Shown here: one piece after another, positions 33,704-41,565 of the stretch | Layout of the letters: each line of letters begins with the position of its first letter | How positions within the stretch are numbered: position 1 is the stretch's first letter | Source: an uncultured Bacilli bacterium | GTDB taxonomy: Bacteria; Bacillota_I; Bacilli_A; ML615J-28; CAG-313 | NCBI GenBank assembly: GCA_934140285.1 | Contig: CAKPBI010000014.1 | Location: 1 to 41,565 of the forward strand | Direction: 5' to 3' | DNA length: 41,565 nucleotides | Position numbers and translations under genes: made by a program | Notes under the pieces: model-generated | The model's input: the letters and a program-made list of their open reading frames with translations, nothing else | Told to the model about the DNA's origin: nothing | The model's database searches: none

Positions 33704-34601
33704 GATTATCTCCTCTCGGATGTGCTTTAGAATAGACATCTTTTATTTTTTGTTTACTTAAATGAGTATAAATTTGGGTGGTAGAAATATCTTCATGTCC
33801 TAACATTTCTTGAATGTAACGGAGGTCGGTACCAGCTTCTAAAAGATGGGTTGCGAAAGAATGACGAAGGGTATGTGGAGAAATTTCTTTTTCAATCCCT
33901 GCCTCTTTCGCAAGTCTTTTTAAAATCAAGAAAAAGCTTTGTCTTGATAAAGGTTCACCAAGATTGTTTAAAAAAACATAGCTTGGATCTTTTCCTTTTT
34001 TTAAAAGTTGAGGTCTATAGTTAATAATATAATTTCTTAAAACGACAGATGCATAGTCATTAATCGGAACTAATCTTTCTTTACTACCCTTACCTATTGT
34101 TGAAATCATTTTATCGGTTAAATGAAGTTCACTAAGTTTTAGATTAACAAGTTCCGATACGCGAAGTCCTGTTCCATACATTACTTCAATCATGGCATGA
34201 TTTCTCGCATTATATGGCGTGTCATCATTTAAAACATTTAAAAGACTCATTACTTCATCAACGGATAAGACAACTGGTAATTTCTTATCAAGTTTTGGAG
34301 CACTAATTGTAATGACTGGATTACTCTCAATATAGTTTTCTAAACAAAGAAATTTATAAAACGACTTTAAAGCACTTAAGGCTCTTGATTCCGATCTTGC
34401 TGAATAACCAAGTTTTTTAAGATAGCTTAAATATTCTAAGATAGTTTCAGTTTTAACAGTTTTTAAATCTTTTATGTATTTAACATTTTCTAAAAAGTAA
34501 AGATAGTTTAAGATATCACTCTTATACGATTCAATCGTATTATTACTTTTCATCTTTTCACTCGCAAGATAAGCGGTAAACTCGACAACAATTTCTTCCA
34601 T
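33696..34601 (-). CDS. xerD: tyrosine recombinase XerD
   Basis: Resolves chromosome dimers at dif together with a partner recombinase. The 301-residue protein has an N-terminal SAM-like core-binding domain (1-90) and the catalytic residues R147 (GTGLRVSEL), K171, H243 and R246 (PHTLRHSFATHLL), H269 (MLGH) and Y278 (IYTH). The neighbour deoB marks it as the XerD (RipX) ortholog. ATG 34601 has AAAGGAGA upstream; a TTG at 34619 overlaps that site. A dif site lies about 3 kb away. hemW ends 22 bases upstream of the start. Confidence 0.93.
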   Translation of the reverse strand: MEEIVVEFTAYLASEKMKSNNTIESYKSDILNYLYFLENVKYIKDLKTVKTETILEYLSYLKKLGYSARSESRALSALKSFYKFLCLENYIESNPVITISAPKLDKKLPVVLSVDEVMSLLNVLNDDTPYNARNHAMIEVMYGTGLRVSELVNLKLSELHLTDKMISTIGKGSKERLVPINDYASVVLRNYIINYRPQLLKKGKDPSYVFLNNLGEPLSRQSFFLILKRLAKEAGIEKEISPHTLRHSFATHLLEAGTDLRYIQEMLGHEDISTTQIYTHLSKQKIKDVYSKAHPRGDNHE

Positions 34602-34622
34602 CCCATCTTCTCCTTTCAATAG

Positions 34623-35747
34623 TTAAATTATTTTTACAATTATGTAGTTTGAAATATAAAAATACTTAAGAGGAATTCTTATAGTATCAGTAGTTTCTTC
34701 TAGTAAACCTTCTTTTAATAGTTCTAAAATACTTGGGAAGGTATCTTTTACATCTTCGTTAAATCTTTCCAAATATCTTTTTTTGTTAATGCCTTCACTT
34801 AACCTTAGATTCATCATCACCATTAATTCTTGTTCATCTTTTTTAGAATCAATAATATCTTCAGCGTACTTTATATTTTTATTATCAATTCCTAAAAAAT
34901 ATTCATTTAGATTATGGGTATTAGTAAAACGATGATTACCAATCGATGATGAGGCACCAGGTCCAATTCCTAAATAGTCATCACGATGCCAGTAAATTAA
35001 GTTATGAAGAGAGTTAAAACCAGGTTTGGAAAAATTACTAGTTTCATAATGAATAAAATTATTTTTTTCTAAGACTTCATTAATCTTTTCATACATTTTT
35101 TCATCTAAAGTCTCATCAATTAATTTAATCTTATTATGGGTATACTCATAGTAAAGAATTGAACGTTCTTCAAGAATTAATGAATAACATGAAAGATGAG
35201 TAATAGGAAGCCTCATCATTTTATTTAAGTCATCAGTTATATCATCGATTACCTCACCTGGAATAGCATAGATTAAATCGACATTGATGTTAGTGATGTC
35301 ATACATGTTTAAAAGTTTAATTTTTTCACTTAATTCTTCAAAACTTACAAAGGGAATTCTTCCGAGGGTATTAAGTAAATTATTATTAAAAGTTTGGATT
35401 CCAATACTTACTCTTGTAACTTGATATTTTTGTAATATTTTTACTTTATCGATTGTTATATCATTTGGATTAAATTCAATGGTAAATTCTTTTAACTCAT
35501 CAAAATTAGTAAGCTGTGAGAGGTTGAATAAAAGTTTATCAAGTAAATCATCATCTAAACTACTTGGGGAGCCTCCACCAATGTAAATGGTATCAATTTG
35601 ATATTTAGATAGTTCTCTTAACTTCATTTCTTCAATGATGTAGTTAATCGTTTTTTCTTGTAATGATCTTGAGACAACCATTTTATAAAAATCACAATAC
35701 TTACAAATGTTTTTACAAAATGGAATATGTAAATATAATCCAAACAT
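34623..35747 (-). CDS. hemW: radical SAM protein HemW
   Basis: The 374-residue protein resembles oxygen-independent coproporphyrinogen oxidase. Its iron-sulfur motif is CxxxCxxC (C11, C15, C18 in FCKNICKYCDF), and GGGSPS is the SAM-binding segment. NLIYWHRDDYLGIGPGASS is a typical later motif. The absence of the fourth Cys (CxxxCxxCxC) marks HemW, a heme-binding chaperone-like protein, rather than the oxidase HemN. The order lepA-hemW matches B. subtilis. Its promoter overlaps the lepA terminator, and GGTGAT precedes the ATG. Confidence 0.92.
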   Translation of the reverse strand: MFGLYLHIPFCKNICKYCDFYKMVVSRSLQEKTINYIIEEMKLRELSKYQIDTIYIGGGSPSSLDDDLLDKLLFNLSQLTNFDELKEFTIEFNPNDITIDKVKILQKYQVTRVSIGIQTFNNNLLNTLGRIPFVSFEELSEKIKLLNMYDITNINVDLIYAIPGEVIDDITDDLNKMMRLPITHLSCYSLILEERSILYYEYTHNKIKLIDETLDEKMYEKINEVLEKNNFIHYETSNFSKPGFNSLHNLIYWHRDDYLGIGPGASSSIGNHRFTNTHNLNEYFLGIDNKNIKYAEDIIDSKKDEQELMVMMNLRLSEGINKKRYLERFNEDVKDTFPSILELLKEGLLEETTDTIRIPLKYFYISNYIIVKII

Positions 35748-35763
35748 ACAATCACCAAACTTT

Positions 35764-35792
35764 ATTATATACTAAACAATAAAAAAAATCAA
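35764..35792 (-). promoter_or_regulatory. promoter of hemW-xerD-deoB-hydrolase
   Basis: On the - strand TTGATT (35787-35792), 17 bases, then TATAAT (35764-35769). The -35 is the last six bases of the lepA terminator stem. Confidence 0.7.
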
Positions 35793-35814
35793 ATCTTAAA
35801 ATAAAGATTTGATT
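35780..35814 (-). terminator. terminator after lepA
   Basis: On the - strand AATCAAATCTT pairs with AAGATTTGATT (11 pairs, arms 35804-35814 and 35787-35797), followed by a T-run. The left arm overlaps the lepA stop codon. Confidence 0.9.
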
Positions 35815-37639
35815 AATTATCTAGTTTTAGAACGGCTAAGAACGCTTCTTGAGGAATTTCAACACTTCCTACTTGCTTCATACGTTTCTTACCTTCTTTT
35901 TGTTTTTCTAGAAGTTTCTTCTTACGAGAAACGTCACCACCATAGCACTTAGCAAGAACATCTTTACGTAAGGCCGCAATATTTTCTCTTGCGATTATCT
36001 TACCATTAACGGCTGCTTGTACAGGAATTTCAAACTGAGCACGTGGTATTAGTCTTCTTAGTTTTTCAACTAAAGTTCGGCCTCTCGCATAAGCAAAATC
36101 ACGATGAACAATCACCGATAAAGCATCGACTCTTTCACCATTTAAAAGAATATCCATCTTAACAAGGTTTGATTCACGATAATCGGATAATTCATAATCA
36201 AATGAAGCATAACCTTTAGTCGTTGATTTTAAACGATCAAAGAAATCATAAACGATTTCCGTTAATGGAAGATCATACTTTAAAACAACTCTAGTTTCGT
36301 TAATATAGTCCATACCAACAAACACTCCACGTTTGTTTTGACAAATCTCCATAACATTTCCGACATACTCTTTAGATACCATAATCGTAGCTTTAACAAA
36401 TGGTTCTTTAATGCATTTGATTTTAGTAAAATCTGGAAGTTCACTTGGATTATCAATAATAATGGTTTGACCATTAGTTAAAAGGACATGATATTCAACA
36501 CTTGGTGCAGTAGCGATTAAATCAAGTTTGTATTCCCTCTCTAATCTTTCTTCAATAACATCCATGTGAAGGAGTCCTAAAAAGCCAGTTCGGAAGCCAA
36601 ACCCTAAGGCTTGTGAAGTTTCCGGTTCAAAGACTAACGCAGCATCATTTAGTTTAAGTTTTTCAAGAGCATCTTTTAAATCATCATAGCGATTACTTTC
36701 TACAGGGTATAAACCACAAAAGACCATCGAGTTAAGATGACGATAACCAGGAAGTGGAGTATCAATTTCATTTTCAAGAATGGTAATTGTATCACCAACT
36801 CTGACATCTTGAACATCTTTAATAGAAGCACTAATCCAACCTACATCACCAACACTCAAGTATTCCTTCTTCTTTTCTTTTGGAGTGTTAACTCCAACTT
36901 CAAGAACTTCATAGACGGCTCCAGTTGCCATCATTTTAATGTGGTCACCTTTTTTAATTGTTCCTTCAAATACACGTACAGATGGGATTACCCCACGATA
37001 TGGATCGTAAAAAGAATCAAAGATTAAAGCTTGAACTGGTTTACTTGGATCACCTTTTGGACAAGGAATATCCGTAACAATTCTTTCAAGTAAGTCTTCA
37101 ATTCCAATGCCTTCCTTAGCACTTGCTAAAATCGCATTAGAGGCATCAAGACCAATAACATCTTCAATTTCTCTTTTAACTTCTTCAGGATTAGCTGAAG
37201 GTAAGTCAATCTTATTAATTAAAGGAATTATCTCTAAGTCATTGTCAATCGCAAGATAAACATTAGCAAGGGTTTGAGCTTCAATTCCTTGAGCCGCATC
37301 AACAACTAAGACTGCGCCTTCACATGATGCAAGTGATCTTGATACTTCATATGTAAAGTCGACATGTCCGGGAGTATCAATCAAGTGAAATAAATAATCA
37401 TGGCCATCTCTTGCATGGTAAGTTAATTCAACAGCGTTTAGTTTAATGGTAATGCCACGTTCTCGTTCTAAATCCATTGAATCAAGAAGTTGATCTTTCA
37501 TCTCTCTTAATTCAACTGTTTTAGTTTTTTCTAAGATACGATCTGCGAGTGTACTTTTTCCATGGTCGATATGTGCAATGATGGAAAAATTACGGATGTA
37601 TTTTAGTTGTTCTTTCAGTAAGTCATAATCTATTGCCAT
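35813..37639 (-). CDS. lepA: elongation factor 4 (LepA)
   Basis: A ribosome-associated translational GTPase. The 608-residue protein has G1 AHIDHGKST (22-30), switch/G2 ERERGITIKL, G3 DTPGH, G4 NKID, then domains II, III and V, and the LepA-specific C-terminal domain with YARGRTLVEKLRRLIPRAQFEIPVQAA. A strong AGGAGGT precedes the ATG. It is probably transcribed together with the small gene 37 bases upstream. Confidence 0.98.
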   Translation of the reverse strand: MAIDYDLLKEQLKYIRNFSIIAHIDHGKSTLADRILEKTKTVELREMKDQLLDSMDLERERGITIKLNAVELTYHARDGHDYLFHLIDTPGHVDFTYEVSRSLASCEGAVLVVDAAQGIEAQTLANVYLAIDNDLEIIPLINKIDLPSANPEEVKREIEDVIGLDASNAILASAKEGIGIEDLLERIVTDIPCPKGDPSKPVQALIFDSFYDPYRGVIPSVRVFEGTIKKGDHIKMMATGAVYEVLEVGVNTPKEKKKEYLSVGDVGWISASIKDVQDVRVGDTITILENEIDTPLPGYRHLNSMVFCGLYPVESNRYDDLKDALEKLKLNDAALVFEPETSQALGFGFRTGFLGLLHMDVIEERLEREYKLDLIATAPSVEYHVLLTNGQTIIIDNPSELPDFTKIKCIKEPFVKATIMVSKEYVGNVMEICQNKRGVFVGMDYINETRVVLKYDLPLTEIVYDFFDRLKSTTKGYASFDYELSDYRESNLVKMDILLNGERVDALSVIVHRDFAYARGRTLVEKLRRLIPRAQFEIPVQAAVNGKIIARENIAALRKDVLAKCYGGDVSRKKKLLEKQKEGKKRMKQVGSVEIPQEAFLAVLKLDN

Positions 37640-37676
37640 ACCTACCTCCTAAATATTACAAATTTTATTGGGTTAA

Positions 37677-37985
37677 TTATTTTTCGTTAGAATCGTTGTT
37701 TTCTTGTGTATTTTCATTTTTAAATTTACGATAATGTAAAACAAATAGGATAATATAAGCAATACTAATTAATGAGACAATAATGTATATCACTGTTATA
37801 ATTATCGAATCTTTTGTAAAGCCAATTTTAATTAAATTGTAAAGAGAAACTCCCACAAGGATTGCTGCAATCACAATGTTTGTTACCATGTCAGTTGCTT
37901 TTTTAGTTCTAATCTCAGAGACTAAAAGGAAAATACTCATTACTAAAATAATTACTCCTAATACTTCATTTAATCCAAATTCCAT
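37677..37985 (-). CDS. small unknown membrane protein
   Basis: The 102-residue protein has three predicted membrane helices (about 6-23, 34-52 and 58-84) and a polar Asn/Glu-rich tail. No family is recognised. GAGGTGAT precedes the ATG, and a clear promoter lies upstream. It lies 37 bases before lepA, probably as the first gene of that transcript. Confidence 0.65.
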   Translation of the reverse strand: MEFGLNEVLGVIILVMSIFLLVSEIRTKKATDMVTNIVIAAILVGVSLYNLIKIGFTKDSIIITVIYIIVSLISIAYIILFVLHYRKFKNENTQENNDSNEK

Positions 37986-38013
37986 AATATCACCTCGTTA
38001 TTTTCTATCGTAA

Positions 38014-38042
38014 ATTATACTAAATATTAGTTTTTTTTGCAA
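38014..38042 (-). promoter_or_regulatory. promoter of the small membrane gene and lepA
   Basis: On the - strand TTGCAA (38037-38042), 17 bases, then TATAAT (38014-38019). Confidence 0.85.
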
Positions 38043-38046
38043 GTTG

Positions 38047-38382
38047 TTAGAAAAAGAACTTTTGATTTGGGTTTTTTAAGTTTATGTATTTTAGTTCAAA
38101 TCCATAGCGATTTTTTAATTTTTCAAAAAATGGCGTATTAAATGGATTACCATAATAAAGAACTTTGGGATTTATTGTAATGATTAATTCTTCCAAATGA
38201 ACTAAAGTATTAGAGATTAAACCATTGTTCATAATAATTCCAAAAGGAATGATAATGTCACTTTCATCTTTTATGGTTTTAACATTACACATCTTATTAA
38301 TAAGCAGCATCTTCTCAGAGAATGATGATGCTTTAATAAATTGTTGTAAACGATAATCCATACTACCAACAACTATTTTCAT
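38047..38382 (-). CDS. unknown 111-residue protein, weakly DpaA-N-terminus-like
   Basis: A soluble protein with alternating strands and helices: MKIVVGSMDYRLQQFIK, SDIIIPFGIIMNNGLISNT, PKVLYYGNPF and LKNRYGFELKYINL. By eye the order resembles the N-terminal, non-NAD-binding part of dipicolinate synthase subunit A (DIIILP-type strand, a loop with Gly, then a strand ending in G before a helix). The NAD-binding half would be missing. This is a weak hypothesis. GGTGATATAGT precedes the ATG. A -10 TATAAT (38400-38405, - strand) is present without a good -35. Confidence 0.5.
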   Translation of the reverse strand: MKIVVGSMDYRLQQFIKASSFSEKMLLINKMCNVKTIKDESDIIIPFGIIMNNGLISNTLVHLEELIITINPKVLYYGNPFNTPFFEKLKNRYGFELKYINLKNPNQKFFF

Positions 38383-38444
38383 ACTATATCACCATTTTCA
38401 TTATATGAATATTTGATTAATTAGTTTAAACAAAAGTTTAATTC

Positions 38445-38473
38445 TTGAAAATAAAATAAATTTATTATAGAAT
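38445..38473 (+). promoter_or_regulatory. promoter of the lone + strand gene
   Basis: TTGAAA (38445-38450), 17 bases, then TAGAAT (38468-38473). It diverges from the small - strand gene at 38382. Confidence 0.7.
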
Positions 38474-38495
38474 AATGGAAAAAGGAGGTACTTAT

Positions 38496-39008
38496 ATGCC
38501 ATTCTTAATTATTATCACCGTTTTATTTTTAGTAATCATTATAATTAGTATTATTGTTCCGATAACTAAAAAAGCAGGTTATGAAGACTCATTAAAAAAT
38601 GAACTTGAAAAAAATAAGATAGCTTACAATATTCATAAAGCTGAACATTTTTCATATAATTTTATTCTAGAAATTAACAAGCGAAAATTTCTTATTAAAC
38701 TTGCATCACTTCCAAGTTATTCATTAGTCCAAATTAATAACAAAACGACTTGGGAAATAAAATATGGAGGGGGAAACAACCCAGGTAAGTCGGATCCTTA
38801 TTCCAAGTACTTAAACCAAAATATTGATTGTTTTATGAAACTTGAGGCGAAGGAAGATGAACAAAAACTTGTTGTCTTAATTCCTAAAAGTAAGAAGATT
38901 GTAATGTATATTAATGAATGTGAAATTGTTTTTGTAAAACCAAACACTAATGTTTATGGTACAAGAATAATCAATTGTGATGATTTTTCAATTTTTAAAG
39001 AAGAATAA
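38496..39008 (+). CDS. unknown protein with one membrane anchor
   Basis: The 170-residue protein starts with a very hydrophobic helix (about 2-26), followed by a soluble region of mixed strands and charged residues with no recognised domain. AAAGGAGGT gives the start at 38496; an ATG 21 bases upstream lies at the transcription start and is rejected. It is the only + strand gene right of dif and is transcribed against the expected fork movement. It shares a bidirectional terminator with the convergent CNNM gene. Confidence 0.6.
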   Translation: MPFLIIITVLFLVIIIISIIVPITKKAGYEDSLKNELEKNKIAYNIHKAEHFSYNFILEINKRKFLIKLASLPSYSLVQINNKTTWEIKYGGGNNPGKSDPYSKYLNQNIDCFMKLEAKEDEQKLVVLIPKSKKIVMYINECEIVFVKPNTNVYGTRIINCDDFSIFKEE

Positions 39009-39028
39009 CACCAAACATCTAACGAACA

Positions 39029-39056
39029 AAAAGACAGGGTTTATATCCTGTCTTTT
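39029..39056. terminator. bidirectional terminator between converging genes
   Basis: AAAAGACAGG (39029-39038) pairs perfectly with CCTGTCTTTT (39047-39056). The T-run on each side serves both strands. Confidence 0.88.
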
Positions 39057-40332
39057 ATTCATCTTCTTCATTATCATCTTTTGGATGGACTGTAACATGA
39101 ACTTTGCCGACTCTCATTTTGTCAGCTTCGGTTATTTCTACGGTGATGTTTGCGAAATCAAAGTGATCACCTGGTTCAGGGAATTTTTCTAAGACATCGG
39201 TACACCAACCGCCAACGGTTGTATACTCAGATTCAAAATCACGGTCATCATAGTCAATTAATTCAAAGAAGTCATAGATATTCATATCACCATCAACGAT
39301 GTATGAACCATCTTCACATTCTTTATAATCTTCTTCAACCTCATCAAGTTCATCAAAGACATCACCGATTAATTCTTCAACAATGTCTTCAATGGTAAGG
39401 ATTCCCATTGTTCCCCCAAATTCATCAACGACAATCGCAAGATGAACATGTGAGGTCTTAAGTTCCGTTAGAATACTTGAAATTGATTTAGTCTTAAAGA
39501 CAAAGATTGGTTTCATTAACATTGATTTAAGGTCAACTTCTTCTTTAGAAAGTAAGAGTTTCATTAGATCAGTAGTATTTAAGATACCAATGACATTGTC
39601 AATCGAACCATCATAAACAGGGACTCTTGAGTATTTGTAAATTTCATCGTTATTTAAGATATCTTCTTTAGAATCTTCAATATCGATTGCGAAAACATCA
39701 ACTCGTGGAATCATTATTTCATGAGCGGTAACATCACAAAAGTCAATTGCAGACTTAATTAGTTCTTCATCATCTTCATCAATAACGCCCTCTTCTTCAA
39801 GTTCATCAACAATTGTTATTAACTCTTCATCAGTTGCTGTAGGAAGTTGTTCCTCTTCCTTTTTGTGTTTAAATAATCCAGAGATAATCTTATTAACAAC
39901 CCAAGTAATTGGGAAGAATAACATTTTAAAGAAATTAAAGATTGGGGTATAAATTAAAGATAAGTTATAGTTAAATCTTTTTCCGAGAACTTTTGGTAAA
40001 ATTTCACCAAATATTAACAAAAGAATTGTTAAAAAGACAGTAGAAATTAAAGGTCCTTTATCTTCACCAAATTTTCTAATCGCAAGGATAGTACCAAGTG
40101 ATGAGATTAAGATGTTAACTATATTGTTACCAACTAATACGGTAGTTAAAGTTTCTGAATAGTGATCAATAACTTTTAAAACTTTAGCAGCTTTCTTATT
40201 GCCTTTTTCTTCTTCATTTTTAAGTTTAAATTTAGAAACGGTTGAGTAAGCAACCTCACATGATGAGAAGAATGCTGAAAAGACAATCAAGACAATAATG
40301 GCTACCGAAATTAAAATTTCAACTAGATTCAT
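39055..40332 (-). CDS. CNNM/CBS/CorC-type membrane protein (second of a pair)
   Basis: The 425-residue protein has a DUF21 (CNNM) membrane domain (about 1-190, with EVAYSTVSK and FGEILPKVLGKR), a pair of CBS domains (about 200-340, MIPRVDVFAID ... VVDEFGGTMGILTIEDIVEELIGDV) and a C-terminal CorC_HlyC domain (about 350-425). This family is linked to magnesium and other divalent-ion efflux or homeostasis. The older label hemolysin is not supported. It shares one base with the upstream paralog. Confidence 0.9.
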   Translation of the reverse strand: MNLVEILISVAIIVLIVFSAFFSSCEVAYSTVSKFKLKNEEEKGNKKAAKVLKVIDHYSETLTTVLVGNNIVNILISSLGTILAIRKFGEDKGPLISTVFLTILLLIFGEILPKVLGKRFNYNLSLIYTPIFNFFKMLFFPITWVVNKIISGLFKHKKEEEQLPTATDEELITIVDELEEEGVIDEDDEELIKSAIDFCDVTAHEIMIPRVDVFAIDIEDSKEDILNNDEIYKYSRVPVYDGSIDNVIGILNTTDLMKLLLSKEEVDLKSMLMKPIFVFKTKSISSILTELKTSHVHLAIVVDEFGGTMGILTIEDIVEELIGDVFDELDEVEEDYKECEDGSYIVDGDMNIYDFFELIDYDDRDFESEYTTVGGWCTDVLEKFPEPGDHFDFANITVEITEADKMRVGKVHVTVHPKDDNEEDE

Positions 40333-41396
40333 TATTTAGTCACCTCACTTTTTGAGGCAAGCTTTAAGTTTTGTTCACCGATTAATTCTTCTAAAACATC
40401 TTCCATCGTAACGATACCTAAAGTTTCTCCTTGTTCATTTTTTACAACCGCAAGATGGACTTTCTTCTCTTTAAAGAAATCAACCATGTCATCAAGTTTA
40501 AAAGTATCACGAACAATTAGAGGTTCAGATATAGCTGAACGTGGTGAATATGTTTTAGATTTCATATAGCTCTTTAAGAATTTTCTTACATGAAAGATAC
40601 CGATGATATTTTTAATATCACCATCATAAATAGGGATTCTTGAAAATTCTGTTGAGCGTAAAATATTCATTAGTTCTTTACGCGACGCTTTTTTAATGTC
40701 AATTCCAAATACTTTTTCAATTGGGGTCAAAACATCTTTAACGGTAATATCACCAAAATCAACAGCAGCTTGGATGATATCACTTTCTTCTTCATCGATG
40801 CCACCTTCTTCTTCAACGATGCCTACTATTGTTTGGAATTCATCTTCAGTCATGATGGCTTCTTCTTTATCACCATGGAAAATCTTTTTTACTAGTAAAG
40901 TTATACCATAAAAAATTAACATTACAGGGTAAAAAAATACATGTAATACCACTATCGGATAAACGAAGATACATGAGTATTTTTCAGGATTTCTCTTGGC
41001 GATATTTTTAGGTACTGATTCACCAAAAAAGAAAATAAGTAAAGTCATCACTACAGTTGAAATAGTAGTTGCTAAACTTTCATTATTATTAAATACAATC
41101 ATGAATACAACAGTCGCAAGCGATGATGCGGTTAGGTTAACAATGTTGTTACCAATTAATAAAGTAATTAATGAACGATCATATCCATCAAGAACTTTCA
41201 TTACTAATTTTGCAGATTTACTGCCTCCTTCAGCTTTTACTTTCATTCTAATGCGGTTACAACAAGAAAATGCTGTTTCTGTTGCACTAAAAAAAGCTGA
41301 GAAAATAATTAAAACAAGTATGATTAAGAGTGTACCAATAAAATTGCTTGGATTACTTATACTTAATACTTGTGATAAGGGGACCAGCGGATCCAT
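40332..41396 (-). CDS. CNNM/CBS-type membrane protein (first of a pair), no CorC_HlyC domain
   Basis: The 354-residue paralog of its neighbour has the DUF21 membrane domain (about 15-200, ETAFSCCNRIR, FGESVPKNIAKR) and the CBS pair (about 215-340, VLTPIEKVFGID ... VVKNEQGETLGIVTMEDVLEELIGE). It then stops after about 15 residues, without the C-terminal CorC_HlyC domain. ATG 41396 is used with AAAGGAG upstream at long spacing (12 bases); the TTG at 41408 touches the binding site. The tandem pair probably acts together in ion transport, but that is inference. Confidence 0.85.
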   Translation of the reverse strand: MDPLVPLSQVLSISNPSNFIGTLLIILVLIIFSAFFSATETAFSCCNRIRMKVKAEGGSKSAKLVMKVLDGYDRSLITLLIGNNIVNLTASSLATVVFMIVFNNNESLATTISTVVMTLLIFFFGESVPKNIAKRNPEKYSCIFVYPIVVLHVFFYPVMLIFYGITLLVKKIFHGDKEEAIMTEDEFQTIVGIVEEEGGIDEEESDIIQAAVDFGDITVKDVLTPIEKVFGIDIKKASRKELMNILRSTEFSRIPIYDGDIKNIIGIFHVRKFLKSYMKSKTYSPRSAISEPLIVRDTFKLDDMVDFFKEKKVHLAVVKNEQGETLGIVTMEDVLEELIGEQNLKLASKSEVTK

Positions 41397-41428
41397 ATTA
41401 AAAATCAACTCCTTTATAAAACAACAAT

Positions 41429-41457
41429 ATTATACTAAATTTCCATAATTTAGTCAA
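41429..41457 (-). promoter_or_regulatory. promoter of the CNNM pair
   Basis: On the - strand TTGACT (41452-41457), 17 bases, then TATAAT (41429-41434). Confidence 0.88.
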
Positions 41458-41529
41458 ATAAAATACGAAAGAGATTATAAGAAAAAAGGATTATATAAAT
41501 TTGTTTGGGGTTAATGTTTATCAATAAAG

Positions 41530-41556
41530 AAGTTTAGGGTCTCCCTAAACTTTTTT
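41530..41556. terminator. terminator hairpin at the right edge
   Basis: AAGTTTAGGG (41530-41539) pairs perfectly with CCCTAAACTT (41543-41552). The + side has six T; the - side has CTTTATT. It probably ends a - strand gene beyond the window, or works in both directions. Confidence 0.6.
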
Positions 41557-41565
41557 ATTGGTGTT

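Noticed and set aside
34623..35747. hemW as the heme-pathway enzyme HemN
   Set aside because: Only three cysteines of the CxxxCxxCxC motif are present, the length is short, and no other heme genes are visible.
38300..38330. Further repeat copy at TTCTCAGAGAATGATG
   Set aside because: It shares only TTCTCAGAG with the repeat arm and lies within a coding frame; likely chance.
40996..41448. 150-codon + strand frame opposite the first CNNM gene
   Set aside because: Antisense shadow of a clearly conserved membrane domain.
1..41565. TGA as a tryptophan codon (Mollicutes code 4)
   Set aside because: TGA ends spmA and deoB in ATGA overlaps with the next gene, TGG is used for Trp, and no gene contains in-frame TGA.

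Overview
The window is AT-rich chromosomal DNA from a low-GC Gram-positive bacterium of the Bacillota, most likely Bacilli or a neighbouring Erysipelotrichia/Mollicutes-like lineage. TGA is a real stop: the spmA-spmB and deoB-hydrolase pairs overlap in ATGA, and TGG encodes Trp. This is therefore code 11, not a Mycoplasma. Sporulation-type genes (spoIVFA/spoIVFB-like, dacB-spmA-spmB), a Prp-processed L27, a T-box and an L21 leader all fit Bacillota.

Layout. All genes from 196 to 30499 lie on the + strand, and almost all genes from 31605 to 41396 lie on the - strand. The two halves converge on a gene-free stretch of about 1.1 kb that holds a near-perfect dif site (30863-30890). The window therefore spans the replication terminus. 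XerD is encoded only about 3 kb away.

Left part: nadD-nadE (NAD synthesis); T-box, valS and folC; radC; spoIVFA-spoIVFB (the latter with a +1 frameshift at CTT-AGG); a BspA-like repeat protein; ppdK; a zinc-ribbon membrane protein; L21 leader, rplU-prp-rpmA; obg. This is a shortened version of the Bacillus subtilis valS-folC-radC-mre-min-spoIVF-rplU-ysxB-rpmA-obg string. mreBCD, minCD and spo0B are missing, and three unrelated genes have been inserted. Next come an ECF S component with coaX (pantothenate uptake and CoA synthesis), mutS-mutL-miaA, dacB-spmA-spmB, a DUF4143-type ATPase, an RluB-type pseudouridine synthase, a PAP2 membrane phosphatase, a Fic-like pseudoenzyme and a PHP phosphoesterase.

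Right part, on the - strand reading from the right edge inward: two tandem CNNM/CorC-type membrane proteins, two small unknown genes, lepA, hemW, xerD, deoB and an alpha/beta hydrolase. One small + strand gene (38496-39008) sits among them, opposite to the expected direction of replication.

Regulation is readable. At least twelve promoters have a -10 at or near TATAAT exactly 17 bases from the -35, and most gene blocks end in strong hairpin-plus-T-run terminators. Less ordinary signals are a dispersed palindromic repeat at gene 3' ends, a DnaA-box-like cluster around dif, and an inverted-repeat operator candidate before the ATPase gene. No tRNA, rRNA, CRISPR array, insertion sequence or prophage was seen.
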